Assembly (NCBI RefSeq): GCF_000203815.1
Contig: NW_004457737.1
Location: 248,001-312,000, forward strand
Direction: 5' to 3'
Length of the DNA: 64,000 nucleotides
From: Cavenderia fasciculata
Lineage: Eukaryota > Evosea > Eumycetozoa > Acytosteliales > Cavenderiaceae
Shown here piece by piece: positions 1-11,844 of the stretch (its first letter is position 1; each line of letters starts with the position of its first letter). The position numbers were made by a program, and so were the translations under genes. The notes beneath the pieces were generated by a model, which was not told the origin of the DNA, did not search any database, and was given only the letters and a program-made list of their open reading frames with translations.

Positions 1-2513
1 GTCTTGGTCAGTAGTGGCCAGAGACAAGAGATCACTCGACTTGAGGAAATAGTTGCCGTGGTAGACGTTGATGTTGAGTTGACGACTGGTACGCACACGC
101 ATAACGGCTTCCCAGCCAGTGACACGGGTCAAAGTGTGCATAAGGTTGGCAGCAAAAGTCTGTCCATCACGCGATGCAATAAACGAGGGGTAGTAAAACA
201 GCTCACCACCAGTAATCTGTGCCATACAACCCAACGACGAAGTATCAACATAATCGGTACCAAACAAAAAGACATCGACCGATAATTGATGACTGACACA
301 ATTCAATCCAAATTCTTTATAGAATTCTCCCAAATCACTTGGTTGCAATAGTAATGCTTCCTTTTTAGTACCAAGTTGTTGTTGGTATTCTCTTACTTGT
401 AATTTACCAAAATGTCCTCTTGGTAAATAACTTTGTAATACAACAATTTTACCTCCAACTCCTTGCTAAAAAATATAATAATAATAATTAATAAAAGAAG
501 GATTCTTTTTCTTTTCTTTTCTTTTCTTTTTCTTTTTTTACATACACAAATTTGGAAAGCAGCCTTTAAAGCATTACCTAAACTTGAAATGACCTTTTGT
601 TCCTTTTTTTGCATGTGGGTAGTTTTAATGATATCGAGTAATTTATCGACGATTGGTCTTGCTTCCTTGAGGTTGACTAAAAAGTCATCAAATGGTGGTA
701 CATATATATTATCCATCTCGGTCACCACATAAACTTGTGGCTTACCAGTATTTAATCTTAAATTATAAAAATGTAAACTATCATCAAATGTCATAAATCC
801 AACTCTTGTTCTTGAATCTCCTGGCATATCTAAAAAGAAAAATAAATAAAGAAAAAAGATAATTAGAACTTTGTTAATGTACATTGATTGTGTTTTTGTT
901 GTTGTTGTTGTTTTATACATACTATCTAAAGAAGCTTTAATAGATTCAATAGCGCAATTTAACATTCCAGATACAACAGATTCATAACAAACATCGATAA
1001 CAAAGAAATAGGATGGTGGTTGTGGTGCACGAATTGTATATTCTCTTGATGCTAAAAATTCAACACATCCTCTTTGTAATTCTGGTCTTTGTGCAATATC
1101 TGCTCTCTTTCCAGTTGTTAAATCAATTGGACTAAAATAATCTTGTGTAACTAAAAAAATAAAAAATAAAAAAGAGTAGAGGTTAATAAATATTCATCAT
1201 CCATATCAATTAATTGTCATTGTCATTGATACATACTATCATTTACTAAATCACAAACATTACATTTCCATCTACCTCCACCATCAACCCAAACAACAAA
1301 TGGATTTATATAAGCTTTACATGAAACTCTTTTACATCTAACAATTTGTGTTGAAATTAATGGTACTTCAAACTAAATAAATAAATTAATAAATGGTATG
1401 ATTAGTGTTTTTTCTTTAATCAACTTGTATTCTATATATTTTTCTTACATTTGGATCAAGAGCAAGTGGTTGAATACTACAACCAAGTGGGATATGAACT
1501 TTTCCAAGAGTAGCTGGTAAATTTGGAACTGCATTCATTGACATTCTCATAAAACTCTTTGGACAAAGATTTTCAGCTGTTGGTACAACATCTTGTTGTG
1601 GCATTTGTTGTTGTTGTTGATAATTTAATGCTTGTTGATGTGCGTGTTGTTGTTGACCTTGTTGTTGATTGTATGGTTGTTGTGGTTGATATCCTCCTTG
1701 TTGTTGTTGTTGTGGTTGTTGTTGTTGGTATCCTCCTTGTTGTGGTTGAACTTGATTATATTGTTGTTGTGGTTGTTGACCTTGGTATTGATTGTATGGA
1801 GCTGGAACTGGAGCTGGATTATATTGTTGTTGTGGTGGTTGTGGTTGGTATCCTCCTTGTTGTGGTTGACCTCCTTGTTGGTATGGTGGTTGTGCAACGG
1901 GAGAGGTGTTGTATGGAGCAGTTGGGTATCCATTGATATTGGTATTGGTAGCAGGTAATCCAGCTTGGTGGTTTGATAGATTGACTTGTGGTGGAATAAC
2001 ATTACCAACAACTGGTTGTGGTTGTGGTTGACCATATGGTTGTTGTTGTTGTTGTCCTTGTACGTTCAGATTTTGCATACCTGAAACGAGTGAATTGGCG
2101 TTGCTTGGGTCAACTGGATATGCTCTCTTTGATGCAGATGATGCAGATGCAGATGAAGGAGAGATGGTTTGGTTGGTTGTTGGTGGTTGTTGTTGTGGTG
2201 GAGATGGTTGGAATGGTGGTTGTGCTACACCAACAACTGGACCGCCTACCATAGGTGGTTGAGGTTGATATGGTACTCCTACTCCTCCTGCTACGGGTAG
2301 TGGAGGTTGTTGATAGTTATTTGTTGGTGGATAGAATGGTTGTTGTGGTGGCATTGGTTGTGGTTGTCCTCCTCCTACAACTGGTTGACCACCAATACCA
2401 TTAAAGGGTTGTGGTGCAACTGGCATTGGTTGTTGTTGTTGACCGCCTTGTGGTCCACCTGCTTGTCCTGCCAAAACATTGGTTGGATCGGTTGGATAAG
2501 CTCTTCTTGACAT
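1..2513 (-). CDS. sec24: Sec24, COPII coat cargo-binding subunit (3' end outside window)
   Basis: Sec24 pairs with Sec23 in the inner COPII coat and selects cargo at ER exit sites. Five exons are read: 2513-1449, 1372-1237, 1150-923, 829-546 and 465 to the window edge; all introns have GT..AG ends and phases join, giving about 726 residues of the usual ~900-1000. Residues 1-320 are a Pro/Gln/Gly-rich tail typical of Sec24 N-termini. Then come a segment beginning CPKSFMRMSMNAVP, a Sec23/24 zinc finger near residues 380-415 (first pair spaced Cys-x4-Cys, second pair KCNVC), and the trunk with FFVIDVCYES and TRVGFMTFDDSLHFYNL. The gelsolin-like C-terminus would lie off the window. The start is the first ATG, encoding MSRRAYPTDP, a motif repeated as SKRAYPVDPS near residue 130. 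Family assignment is firm; the paralog is not resolved. Confidence 0.95.
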
Positions 2514-3319
2514 TCTTCTTCTTCTTCCTCTTCTTTAATCTAAACTCTATCAATACTCTTGTATTCTATATTTGTAAACTGATTGATTGATTGATTGAAT
2601 GTTAGTCTATATTATGTTGCATCAAAAAGTCAAGTCTACTACTACTACCACAAGTCATCATCATTTTAATCCTCTCTCATTAATGAGTCATACTATTATA
2701 TTATTATCAATGACTATGCTAATAGGTAGTAGTTTACTTTCTTTCTTGTTGTTCTTTTTTTTTAATATTGATGACTCACCACTTTTCTTTCTACCCTAAG
2801 TCTGTCAATTTGTCTTTTGTATCGTCGTATTCTCTATCTCTTTTATCGGACTGACTTTTACTATAGTACGCTTCTACTCTTCGTCTCTCTTCTCCTCTTC
2901 TCTTGTCTTGATAGTGTTAGTTTAAAATTAAATAAAGAATGAGCACTTCACTGGCCCGCTGACTTTGGAGAGAAAAAAAAAAAAAAAGAAAAGAAAAAAA
3001 TGTCTTTGTGAAAGTGATCATCAAGAATCATTGTTTTACTTTCGATTACTATTAGTATTAGTTACATCATGTGATGATGATAATGATCATCATCAGTATA
3101 GAATAGTTATTATCACTATTGAATACTTATATATGTATTGTTGGAAAATAGTAAAGTTATATGTACGATTTATTTAGTTTAGTTTATAGTTTGTTTTGCC
3201 TTTGTGATAATAGTTTCGTAGTTGTGAGGATATATATATATATAGATTTGTGTGTGGAAGGAGAGTATCTAATTAGATTCCACATATGTGATTAAAGGAA
3301 AAGAATAGAGGTTTGATTT
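2514..3319. other. Intergenic region between two minus-strand genes
   Basis: This holds the sec24 upstream region and the downstream region of the cysteine-rich surface gene. It is AT-rich with A- and T-runs (A-run near 2972-2990) and a short (TA)n tract near 3230-3243. Small open frames here have no family signal and no intron logic. I see no RNA gene. Confidence 0.6.
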
Positions 3320-4672
3320 TTAAAATAATACAAGGGTTGTTAATGATACAGTGAAAAGAATGGTAGTAGTCATCATCTTGATGAATGATGATGGCAATGT
3401 AATAGTAGCAGATGAATGGCTGTTGCTATTGTCAGATGGATGATTATAGTTGGATGAATTGTAACCAGTGTAACCGAGATCGAGACATAGTGCATTTTGT
3501 TGTGGGTAGAGGCCAGAGCATGGATTGATGGTCCCTGGTCCCTTGACATCGCACAATGAATATTTGTCACAGAATTGGGTCGAGCAATTGGTAATCATAC
3601 ACGATGATTTGCTTGGGTTGGCGGAATAGGTGCATCGGTGTGCTGAGGCACACGCGGTGAGCTTCTTCTTGGCCTGTCCGCACAATGAGAATGCTTCGGT
3701 GGATCGCAACTCGCTTTGCAGACACTGTCCAACTCCCTTTTGACCACACGAACATACTTCATAGTTGTCTCCACATACTCGTGTGTACGTCGAGTTACAC
3801 ATGAGTGTAGGCGATGTCAACTCACCGGTCGAGTTGACACATGTGCTCTTGTAGCATAGCAAACCAGCCTCGGTGTTGCAGTTATAGTCGACACCAAACT
3901 TGTCGGCGGCACACACACCCAACGACCCGGCTGAATATCTTGGTGCACATGTCATGATGGTCTTGTTGGATCGATTGAGAACAGTGCATGACGAATACTC
4001 TGAACATGTAAAGTAACCAGTGACATTGGTCGATGCACCAGTAGTTGCATTGGTGATCTTTGTAAAGTTTTGTGAGCACAGTTGACCATCCTCGATACGT
4101 GGAAGACACCAAGTAGCCTTGGAAACTGGATGAGTAAAGCAGAATTGGTCGTACCCACATTCATAGTTGCTAGTGCAATTGGCTTTATCCGATGAACATA
4201 CATTGTTGGTGCAGACCAATGGTGAGACACATTGACTGTTACCAGAACAAGCATCTCCTAGAACTGCGTATCCAACCTCTTGACAAGTTCCATTGTTACA
4301 TGCTAGTGGATATAGACATTGAGAATCAACACCAACCACATCACATGTCTCTCCAACTTTTTTAAAAGTTTGACAAGTATTTGTATTGGTACCACAATAT
4401 GATCCATATTTACATGATCTTCCTGAATATGGATTTAATGGATCTGTTTGATCACTACGCAAAAATATAATATATTTTTAAAAAGAAAAAGATTAATATT
4501 TGATTTTGATTATTAATAGTATTTATTGTTTTTTTTTAAAAACATACCAAGGTTGAGAAATATCTGCACATTGAAGACCAGTACCCGAACATTGCTCAGC
4601 AAAAGATGTTGATGTGAAAAGAGATAAATGGACAAGTGCCAAAATGAGCACTGAAAGCAATGAGAATTTCAT
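3320..4672 (-). CDS. Secreted cysteine-rich, probably GPI-anchored surface protein
   Basis: Two exons (4672-4548 and 4454-3320) encode 419 residues. The first exon supplies a clear signal peptide (MKFSLLSVLILALVHLSLF, cleavage after about residue 25) that a single-frame reading starting at 4462 would miss; the split Cys codon joins TG to T. The mature part is a chain of cysteine-rich modules with CxxxSQC..PLxCxNxxC patterns, resembling the variable surface-type repeats of dictyostelid and ciliate exported proteins. There are many N-x-S/T sites. The last ~20 residues are hydrophobic (TTTILFTVSLTTLVLF) after a Ser/Asn-rich stretch, as expected of a GPI signal or a single membrane anchor. Function is unknown; a role at the cell surface or in the extracellular matrix is inferred. 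Confidence 0.82.
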
Positions 4673-6010
4673 TGAAGAAAGGATTGATAGAAAGATTGAT
4701 AGAAAGATAGATAGATCTCGTCAGCTGCTGGGAGATAAATAAATAATAACGTATAACTAGTATAAAGAATGAATTAAAAGATTATTGGGACAAAGGAAAA
4801 CAATTTGGTTGGTTGTTGGGGTCGAGGGTGATCAGTGTCGAGAAACTTGAACAAAGGAGATTGGAATTAATTTGTCCTTCTCTCCTCTCCTCTCCTCTCC
4901 TCTCCTCTCCTTGTTCATTCAATTATGTGGGGGTTGATGCCATCGATCCATTCATCGTGGTGGTACCTAGAGCAGCTTTGTTTTGTTTCTTTCTTTCTTT
5001 GCTAGAGTGGAGCATTCCCCACAAAAACTAAATATCTACTTCCATAAAAATAGATGCCGTGGTTTAACTAGTACATCAAACCGCAGCGACCACTTAAAAA
5101 TCAACTGCGTAGAATTGAAACGAAACGTGATCGATTATGTTTTTTGCGCACCAATCATAGGTCAAGCGGCTCGGGGCATCGACTTTTTGGGCCCATGGTT
5201 TGCAAAGAGGACTGAGAAAATCAAAAAGCTGCAAACCCAAACTGTTTTTCGTTCTCTCTTGCTTTTATCTACTTTTTTGAAGCCACGGTTGAGGGCTATG
5301 TAGGTGTGAAAGTGTCTTTGAAAAAAGGTCAAAGGTTTCCCTTGCGTGAACTGATTTGATAATTTAACGGTAACATTTTTTGAAATGATTCATTATTCGT
5401 TCCTGTTTTGGGTGTGAAATTCTATATGGCCAACTCGAAACCAACTTAAATAATCTATCGAGTTGGGTTGATGTGACCGTCAATCGACCAAAAAACGTTG
5501 ATGTACAACTATTCCTACACTTTAAGCACATAATAGGGGCCGAGCCCTGCTAATCTAGATAAGAGAATGAATGGATGATGATAACACCATCACACCCACA
5601 AGTTGCACACAACCACCAACCACTCTTCCCTATCCTATCGATCATCGATGAAATAACGATCGATGATAAAGTGAAAGTGTGGTGGTATATACTATACTAT
5701 AGGTGGTATATATCTCCACTCTATCTCGATTATATAAATAACTAAAGTAGAAGTACTTCTTCTTTTTTTATCTCTACACAAGGCAAAATATTAATATTGC
5801 ATTATCATCGATTTGTGTGTTTCTTCATCTTCGCGGTTTGAACTTTTATAAAAAGTTTATTTTTTCTTTTTCTTCAAAATCATAAATACGTGTTTAAAAG
5901 CTATGAAATAACTATATTACTCTATCTATCTATCTATCTATTTTAAATATATAATGTGTCTCGAGTTAGATATAGATATATAGATATATAGATACAGACG
6001 ACGGTCGACG
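4673..6010. other. Divergent intergenic region (1.3 kb)
   Basis: This separates the divergent cysteine-rich and helical-repeat genes and should hold both promoters. It contains a (CTCCT)n microsatellite, a less AT-rich stretch near 4930-5330 with no supportable reading frame, and (CTAT)n with TATA-like AT tracts just before the plus-strand gene (5925-5995). I see no tRNA fold or transposon. Confidence 0.5.
4880..4910 (+). repeat. (CTCCT)n microsatellite
   Basis: About six perfect copies of a five-base CTCCT unit lie upstream of the cysteine-rich surface gene. Confidence 0.9.
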
Positions 6011-8751
6011 ATGCAAGAACCACCACCAGAATTTGTAGAGTTGTTATGTTCAGTTAAAGGAGAGAAAGACAAGACTATCAAAGAAAGGGTCAAATATGAA
6101 TTAAAAGAATTAAAATTAACCAATCCATCTCAATCTATGAGTTGGCTGTTATACTTGATTATTAAATCATTACCAACTGTATGTAGTATACGATCATGTC
6201 AAGATAATATTAAAAGACTCTTATTAATGTTGATACATTATTATTTCTATTTAGGTAAAAGAGAATGCATTGATTCTATTGTATAGATTCTTGATACCAA
6301 ATCATAAATCAGTTTGGAAAGATTTAGCCAATGATGTTAAACAATGTCTAAAGGAACAGTTGATTGTATTTATCAAAGATCCTGAGAATGTAATCAACAC
6401 TGCACACAGGAATTCAGCTATTGCTATCATTGATTCTGTATCTCATTCAATTCATAGTGGTATGTAAAATAAATGAAAGAAAGAAAGAAACAAAAAAGAA
6501 AGAAAGAATAGGATATTAATATTTCTATCATTTGGTTGATGTTTTGTAGAAGGAGGAAATTGGAATAATTTAATAACATTTATAAAAAATGAAAAGACAA
6601 TAACAACAACAAAGACAAAGACAAAGAAAGGATCAATGTCTAATACTACACCGACTACTATTACACCTACTACTACCGTATCACTATTAAATGAATCAGT
6701 ATATTTAATATTAAAGGATATTTATTTAACATTGGGTAAACCAATTGTTTCAGATCCAATAGAATATACTAGATTGGTTGTAAATGGGTTAAAGGATCCT
6801 AGTTTACAAGTTCATCGAGAATTATTTAGTTTAATGGCTTTGATACCAAAGGAATATGGAAAAAACAATTTTAATTATCTCGACGGTGATAATTACCTAT
6901 TGTTGGTCAATACTATAACTGCACTCTTTAAAGACGCTCCATCTAAACGTCTCAAACATGAAACAACACATATTGTCCAATCATGTACCATCACAAAAGA
7001 GTTGTTAAAGAAACACCCAAACAGCGTCTACCAAGTAATGCATGTAATACTTTTAGATCGTTGGGATGACAATGATTGTGATGAACGTGAAATATTAAAA
7101 TTGGTTGTTATTTTTGAAAATATTTGTAAACTAGATCCAAATCTAATTCGAAAGGTAAATATTAACATAACATATATATATATATTAAAAAAAACATATA
7201 ATCAATTTAATTTATTCTCTTGATTTCTTTTTTTTTCTTTCTTTATTTTAGGAATATAAAGGAATAATTAAAAAAATATTTTTAATGTTGGAAAAGAAAA
7301 CAATCAACTCTACTATTATTGCATCTAAAGTGTTAAGATTCATTTTAGGAGGAATAGGTAAAAAGAGAGTTGGAAAAGATTTCTATAAGATTGTGACGGT
7401 ACTCAGACCACCAATGGGTCGATTCATCCGAGATTCTCTTTTTTATTGTCAGCAAATAGGTATTGAACGCTATCTTGTTTATTTACCAATGACAATGCGG
7501 TTTATTAGGCAATTGGAACCGACTGGTGAAGCATATCAAAAGTATTGTCCAGCAATATTAGAACTTGCTTATTCTTCTTCTTCAATGATAGGACATTTCT
7601 ACAGATATATTGGGCCACTGATGAATCTTGTCAAGAACTTTAAAGTACCTGAAAGTGATAATGGTTGGTACGACGCCAAAAAACTCTCACTCTGCTTTAT
7701 ATCTGTCATCCTCACTTCAATACTCGTCAATCTAGACAAGGAAAATGGGGCAACAGATTTATTTAACCAATACTGTCTAGAATTTATAGACTTGTTGTTT
7801 AAAGATATCATGTCTGACCCAAAAGACCCAAGTCCAATGAGTGTTAAAGCACTTGGAGAGATCATCACGACAGCTGGTTCTCGACTGACAGACAGTCACA
7901 TCGATCTAATCATTGTATCAATGTGCAAAGTAATAGAGAGTTTGAAATATGCAATCGACTTTGAACAATGTATATCTGTTATACATTCAATTCTCGGCAA
8001 GACCAACGCATCAGTCATCATGTCATCAGGTCTAATAGAATCGGTTCTTGTCAAAATCACCAAAGTCAAAGACTCACATAAACATTTCTTTATTGATTTG
8101 TTGAGTACTTTAATCTCTCGATTCACAACAGATTTGATACCACATTTCACAAACATCACCAGCTCACTTGAGCATCTGTTAATGTGCCAAGACGAATTGG
8201 CATCAAGTTTTACTGCACAATGTCTATCAAATGTAGCCAAATATACACCTATTAAAACGACTTGTCTTGTCAGTGATGATGACCGAGAGACTCTTGTCAA
8301 ACCATCATACATCAAACATCTATTACAATATTTATTTGGTAGCAAGTTGCATCGTGGTGATGTATGGTTAATATCAATTACACGTCTATTTAAATACCAA
8401 GCACCACTTTTCACTCAAAAGGAAAAACAACAAATGACACAATTGGTTTGGGAGTACCTACCAGAATCACAACTATCAACCACTTGGAAATACCCAGTTT
8501 TAATGGATCTTTATAGTCTTGTCAATGAAACACCTATACTCATCGTTGTTTCACGAGATTACCGTGCCATCTCATTCATCTGTCATTGGCTAGATCAAGT
8601 TGCAAGATTTCAAGGTTATAAAAGTGACCAAGAAAATATTCTGAAAGATTATTGGATCGATTTATTAAAAGATATAGTCAATTCACAATTGAATGAAATT
8701 CCTCAATCAGTCATTCAATTTCTTAAACCAAGGTGTCCAGAAATATTTTAA
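6011..8751 (+). CDS. Helical-repeat (ARM/HEAT-like) protein of unknown family
   Basis: Four exons (6011-6178, 6255-6459, 6550-7154, 7252-8751) join in phase with GT..AG introns into about 824 residues. The protein is almost wholly predicted alpha-helical, with repeated amphipathic pairs such as SLCFISVILTSILVNLDKEN and the later FIDLLSTLISRFTTDLIPHF, so a scaffold or adaptor role is likely. A Thr/Lys-rich low-complexity loop sits near residues 140-165 (TITTTKTKTKKGS). There is no signal peptide, membrane segment or catalytic motif. The length and pattern faintly recall the AP-5 zeta subunit, but I could not align it convincingly, so no symbol is given. It is convergent with the ankyrin-type gene, with 107 bp between the stops. 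Confidence 0.85.
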
Positions 8752-8858
8752 ATAAAATGTAAAATAAATAAATTAATATTTATTTTAAATTAAAGGAAGA
8801 AATGATGGGTATTAACAAAAAAAAGAAATAAATAAATAATTTATTATCTATTTTTTAT

Positions 8859-11222
8859 TTAATTTTTTAAATTTGTAATTTTGGTAAGTACAGATCTTAT
8901 TTGATCATTTCTAATTGTAGTAATGTGTACAGGTGAATCTTTTAGATAGTATCGATGTATAATATAATGAATAAACTTCAGTATATCCAATGCCAAAGTG
9001 GTTGGTGTTTGTGAAATGGGATCAACAAGTTGATCATCTGATGTGCCAGTTGAAAAAAGAGGAATGAGGGATTGAGGAGTTAACTTAAATATTGATCCAC
9101 CACGACTTTTAAAATAACCTGATACCTCTTCTAGTCCTTTGGTTAGTACGATTTGTACCATCTTAGAGACTGGTGGTGGATTGGTGAGAGCTTGTGGCAC
9201 TTGTGATTGACAGACCAGTGATCTAACAGATGCAGCAAGCATACAGAGATGATTGGTAAATAGGTACAATAGCATTGGGAGGGGTGCCGACCAAATTGCA
9301 CTATCAGAGAGTACAATTAAAGGATAATGTTTTAATACAACTTTGATTGTATCAACGTGTCCTCTACTACAAGATATTTTAATATCATTTAATAGTGATT
9401 CTACGGGATATTGTTTGTTGGCAGGCACAGACGATAATAGAGTCGATAATATTGCACTTCGATTGTATTTGATGGCATTGCCGATATTGGTGAGATTTAC
9501 TTGTTGGAATTTCTCGACTTGACCATACAGCTGGTTGAATACTTGGTCGTCTCGCTTGTCATATGCACCACTACCACTATACATTGACCGATTGTCTTTG
9601 TCTTGACCATACGGACAAATTGAAAGAGCATAGGTATATTTTAATGTTTTTTTAGCTTGAGGTTTGTTTCCCAATACCACTGGAATGAGTTCTTGTTCAA
9701 GATAGGTAACCATCTCCAACGAGTGTGCTTGTATGAATATAGTGTCGGTGTATCTAGTAGTAATGGTGGCTGCCTTTTCATTATTAATAATCCATCGAAT
9801 GATATCGACACGATCCATTATGACTGCCATCTGTACCTCTTCAAACAATTGTCTATGTTTTGGTGTGTCATCCTTTACAACAGACTGCAATTTGTTGGCT
9901 ACCAAGTATAAAAGACAGTCGGAATGAGAGTTTCTTTTATAAACGAGTGTTTCCAAGAGTGACAAATACAATGGTTCATCTCGATGTTTTATCCAGAGTA
10001 TAATAGACATTCCTTCATGACTACTACACTTGTTTTCCAATGCATGTGTCAATGCCAGACTAGAGTAGATTTGACCGGTATTAAATTGACAAACAAATTG
10101 AAAGGTTTCAAGAGAGTGTAGAGCTGCATTGTCTTTGGCACGAGTGGTACACGGTACTTTGACAGTCTCCAACAGATACTGAATAACCTTTAGGTTGCCA
10201 TTTAGACAAGCAGCTTCGACAGCTTCTTTAGTGGTTCCTTCTTGTCTTGTTTCATGGAGGAATCGAACGACGTCATAGTTGTTGGTAGAACATGCTTGCT
10301 CCATGGTGGCTGGTGTAAAAGTCGGGCCGAGGAATCTATTCTGCGACATGTATCTGAGTATGTCGATACTGCATAACCCAAGGTTTGAAAGATCGACATT
10401 GATGTAGTGGTCGGGGTCACTCTCCAAATGTCTGATTTTAGGTGTACTCCCATTCCTTGCTTTTATCAGCTCTAAACAATGGATAATGACATGTTGGTTG
10501 ATTGGTGTCAGTTTGGCAGTTGCACAATGAAACTTATTGTTGTTGACTTTGTACAAATCTTTGAACAACTCCAAGTGACCATACTGTATTGCACCCTTTT
10601 GAAGATAATACATGATTGATTGATCTTGACCAGTAGTAGTAGTGGTAGTAGTACCATACCTATTATAAATATAATCTATTATATTTCTATGATTATATTT
10701 ACAAATGATATCAATTATCTTTTCAATATTTGGTATAAATATTAAACTATGATTATTATTAATATTATTAGAAGAGGATGATGAAGAGGATGATGAAGTA
10801 GAGGTAGAATTACAAAGTGAACCAGCATAACCAAAAGTATTAATACATTGTGATAACATTTTGTTTGTATTTTGATTGAATTGATCGTCACTGCCACGGT
10901 CTTGACCATCAATATTTAACAAGTTTAATCTTATCTCTTGTGACTCTAATACCGGTGACAATTCATTTAGATAACCTCTAGCAGCCAATTGATACACATT
11001 CTCTTTTAATTGGTTCCATCGATACAGGTGTAGTCGAGGAACAAACCGCGACGGTTCAGTTGCTCTAAATGCTACTTGATGTTCATTATCAATCTCTTCT
11101 TGATTGATTGTTTTGATCAATTCAAATATTAATCTTTGAATATATCTATTTCCTATTATTCTTTTAAATAATAAACTATTATTACAATAATTATTTATAT
11201 TACTAGTATCTTGTTCATTCAT
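8859..11222 (-). CDS. Ankyrin-type repeat protein, dictyostelid family, paralog 1
   Basis: A single exon encodes 787 residues. The N-terminus has the signature NNSLLFKRIIGNRYIQRLIF, shared in looser form with the two other copies in this window (NNCFLFRKIVGLV and ITLFNKFIKKLVF). Degenerate ankyrin-like units follow, for example EQACSTNNYDVVRFLHET and EAACLNGNLKVIQYLLET near residues 300-350, and ISCSRGHVDTIKVVLKHYP near 620. A Ser-rich run near residue 145 and Asn and Thr runs are low-complexity inserts. There is no membrane segment or enzyme motif. Such proteins usually mediate protein binding; the partner is unknown. It is divergent from the Frizzled-like receptor, with a 622-bp shared upstream region. 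Confidence 0.85.
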   Translation of the reverse strand: MNEQDTSNINNYCNNSLLFKRIIGNRYIQRLIFELIKTINQEEIDNEHQVAFRATEPSRFVPRLHLYRWNQLKENVYQLAARGYLNELSPVLESQEIRLNLLNIDGQDRGSDDQFNQNTNKMLSQCINTFGYAGSLCNSTSTSSSSSSSSSNNINNNHSLIFIPNIEKIIDIICKYNHRNIIDYIYNRYGTTTTTTTGQDQSIMYYLQKGAIQYGHLELFKDLYKVNNNKFHCATAKLTPINQHVIIHCLELIKARNGSTPKIRHLESDPDHYINVDLSNLGLCSIDILRYMSQNRFLGPTFTPATMEQACSTNNYDVVRFLHETRQEGTTKEAVEAACLNGNLKVIQYLLETVKVPCTTRAKDNAALHSLETFQFVCQFNTGQIYSSLALTHALENKCSSHEGMSIILWIKHRDEPLYLSLLETLVYKRNSHSDCLLYLVANKLQSVVKDDTPKHRQLFEEVQMAVIMDRVDIIRWIINNEKAATITTRYTDTIFIQAHSLEMVTYLEQELIPVVLGNKPQAKKTLKYTYALSICPYGQDKDNRSMYSGSGAYDKRDDQVFNQLYGQVEKFQQVNLTNIGNAIKYNRSAILSTLLSSVPANKQYPVESLLNDIKISCSRGHVDTIKVVLKHYPLIVLSDSAIWSAPLPMLLYLFTNHLCMLAASVRSLVCQSQVPQALTNPPPVSKMVQIVLTKGLEEVSGYFKSRGGSIFKLTPQSLIPLFSTGTSDDQLVDPISQTPTTLALDILKFIHYIIHRYYLKDSPVHITTIRNDQIRSVLTKITNLKN

Positions 11223-11844
11223 TATTCATCTTTCTTTGTACTGAAAAAATTAATTAAAATTTTATTCTAACCCATCTCTCTCGCTCGTCTTTATTTTCAT
11301 ATTTTCATTCTCCCTTCTTTTCGATAGTTATTCATTTCATAGGTCAATTAGTAACTTTAGATTTTTAGTTATATATATAAATATTTAAACTCTCAGCAAG
11401 TTCACAAAGAGACTTTTTTTGGTAATGTTGGGTTTAAAGCTAACCTTAACACGTAGTCCGACCACCTCGGCTGTTGATTGGGTTTGCACTCGATCATTGT
11501 TTTAAAACAATCACGATCAAAGAAGCAAAGAGACCGATCCTACTTTTTTGTTTTCACGGGATGGGTTGTCTGTGACGGATTTAGCTTCGATCATTTTTGT
11601 GTAAACCCATGACATTAAGACCGACTGGCGTGCCCGATCATCTCTGCATTGACATGTATCCATCATGTGATCAACAACAACAACAACAGAATTAGCTTGG
11701 TCTAGTAGTTGATTCTACCAAAGGTCCGATCCCTCTCTCCTCTTCAACAATATCCATCCCCTCCATCCCTCCCTCATTCTTTATTTTCTCTTTTTCTTTT
11801 ATCACTCTCATTTTATATTTAAATCTATCCAAAAGAGAGAAGGA
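11223..11844. other. Divergent promoter region with a perfect 16-bp palindrome
   Basis: This 622-bp stretch separates divergent genes. Its middle (about 11400-11650) is less AT-rich than usual and contains the palindrome ATTGTTTTAAAACAAT at 11496-11511, with GATC tetranucleotides on both sides. A short (CAA)n tract lies near 11675, and a T-rich run precedes the receptor start. No reading frame or RNA gene is evident. Confidence 0.45.

Noticed and set aside
463-732. Plus-strand frame opposite sec24
   Set aside because: It crosses a sec24 intron and has no family signal; the minus strand carries the conserved protein.
1559-2254. Long plus-strand frames rich in Val, Leu and Trp
   Set aside because: They are the antisense of the Gln/Pro-rich part of sec24; repeats of CAA and CAG codons keep all frames open.
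5040-5330. Less AT-rich stretch, considered as an RNA gene
   Set aside because: No cloverleaf, no internal promoter boxes of a tRNA gene and no snRNA-like core could be found by eye.
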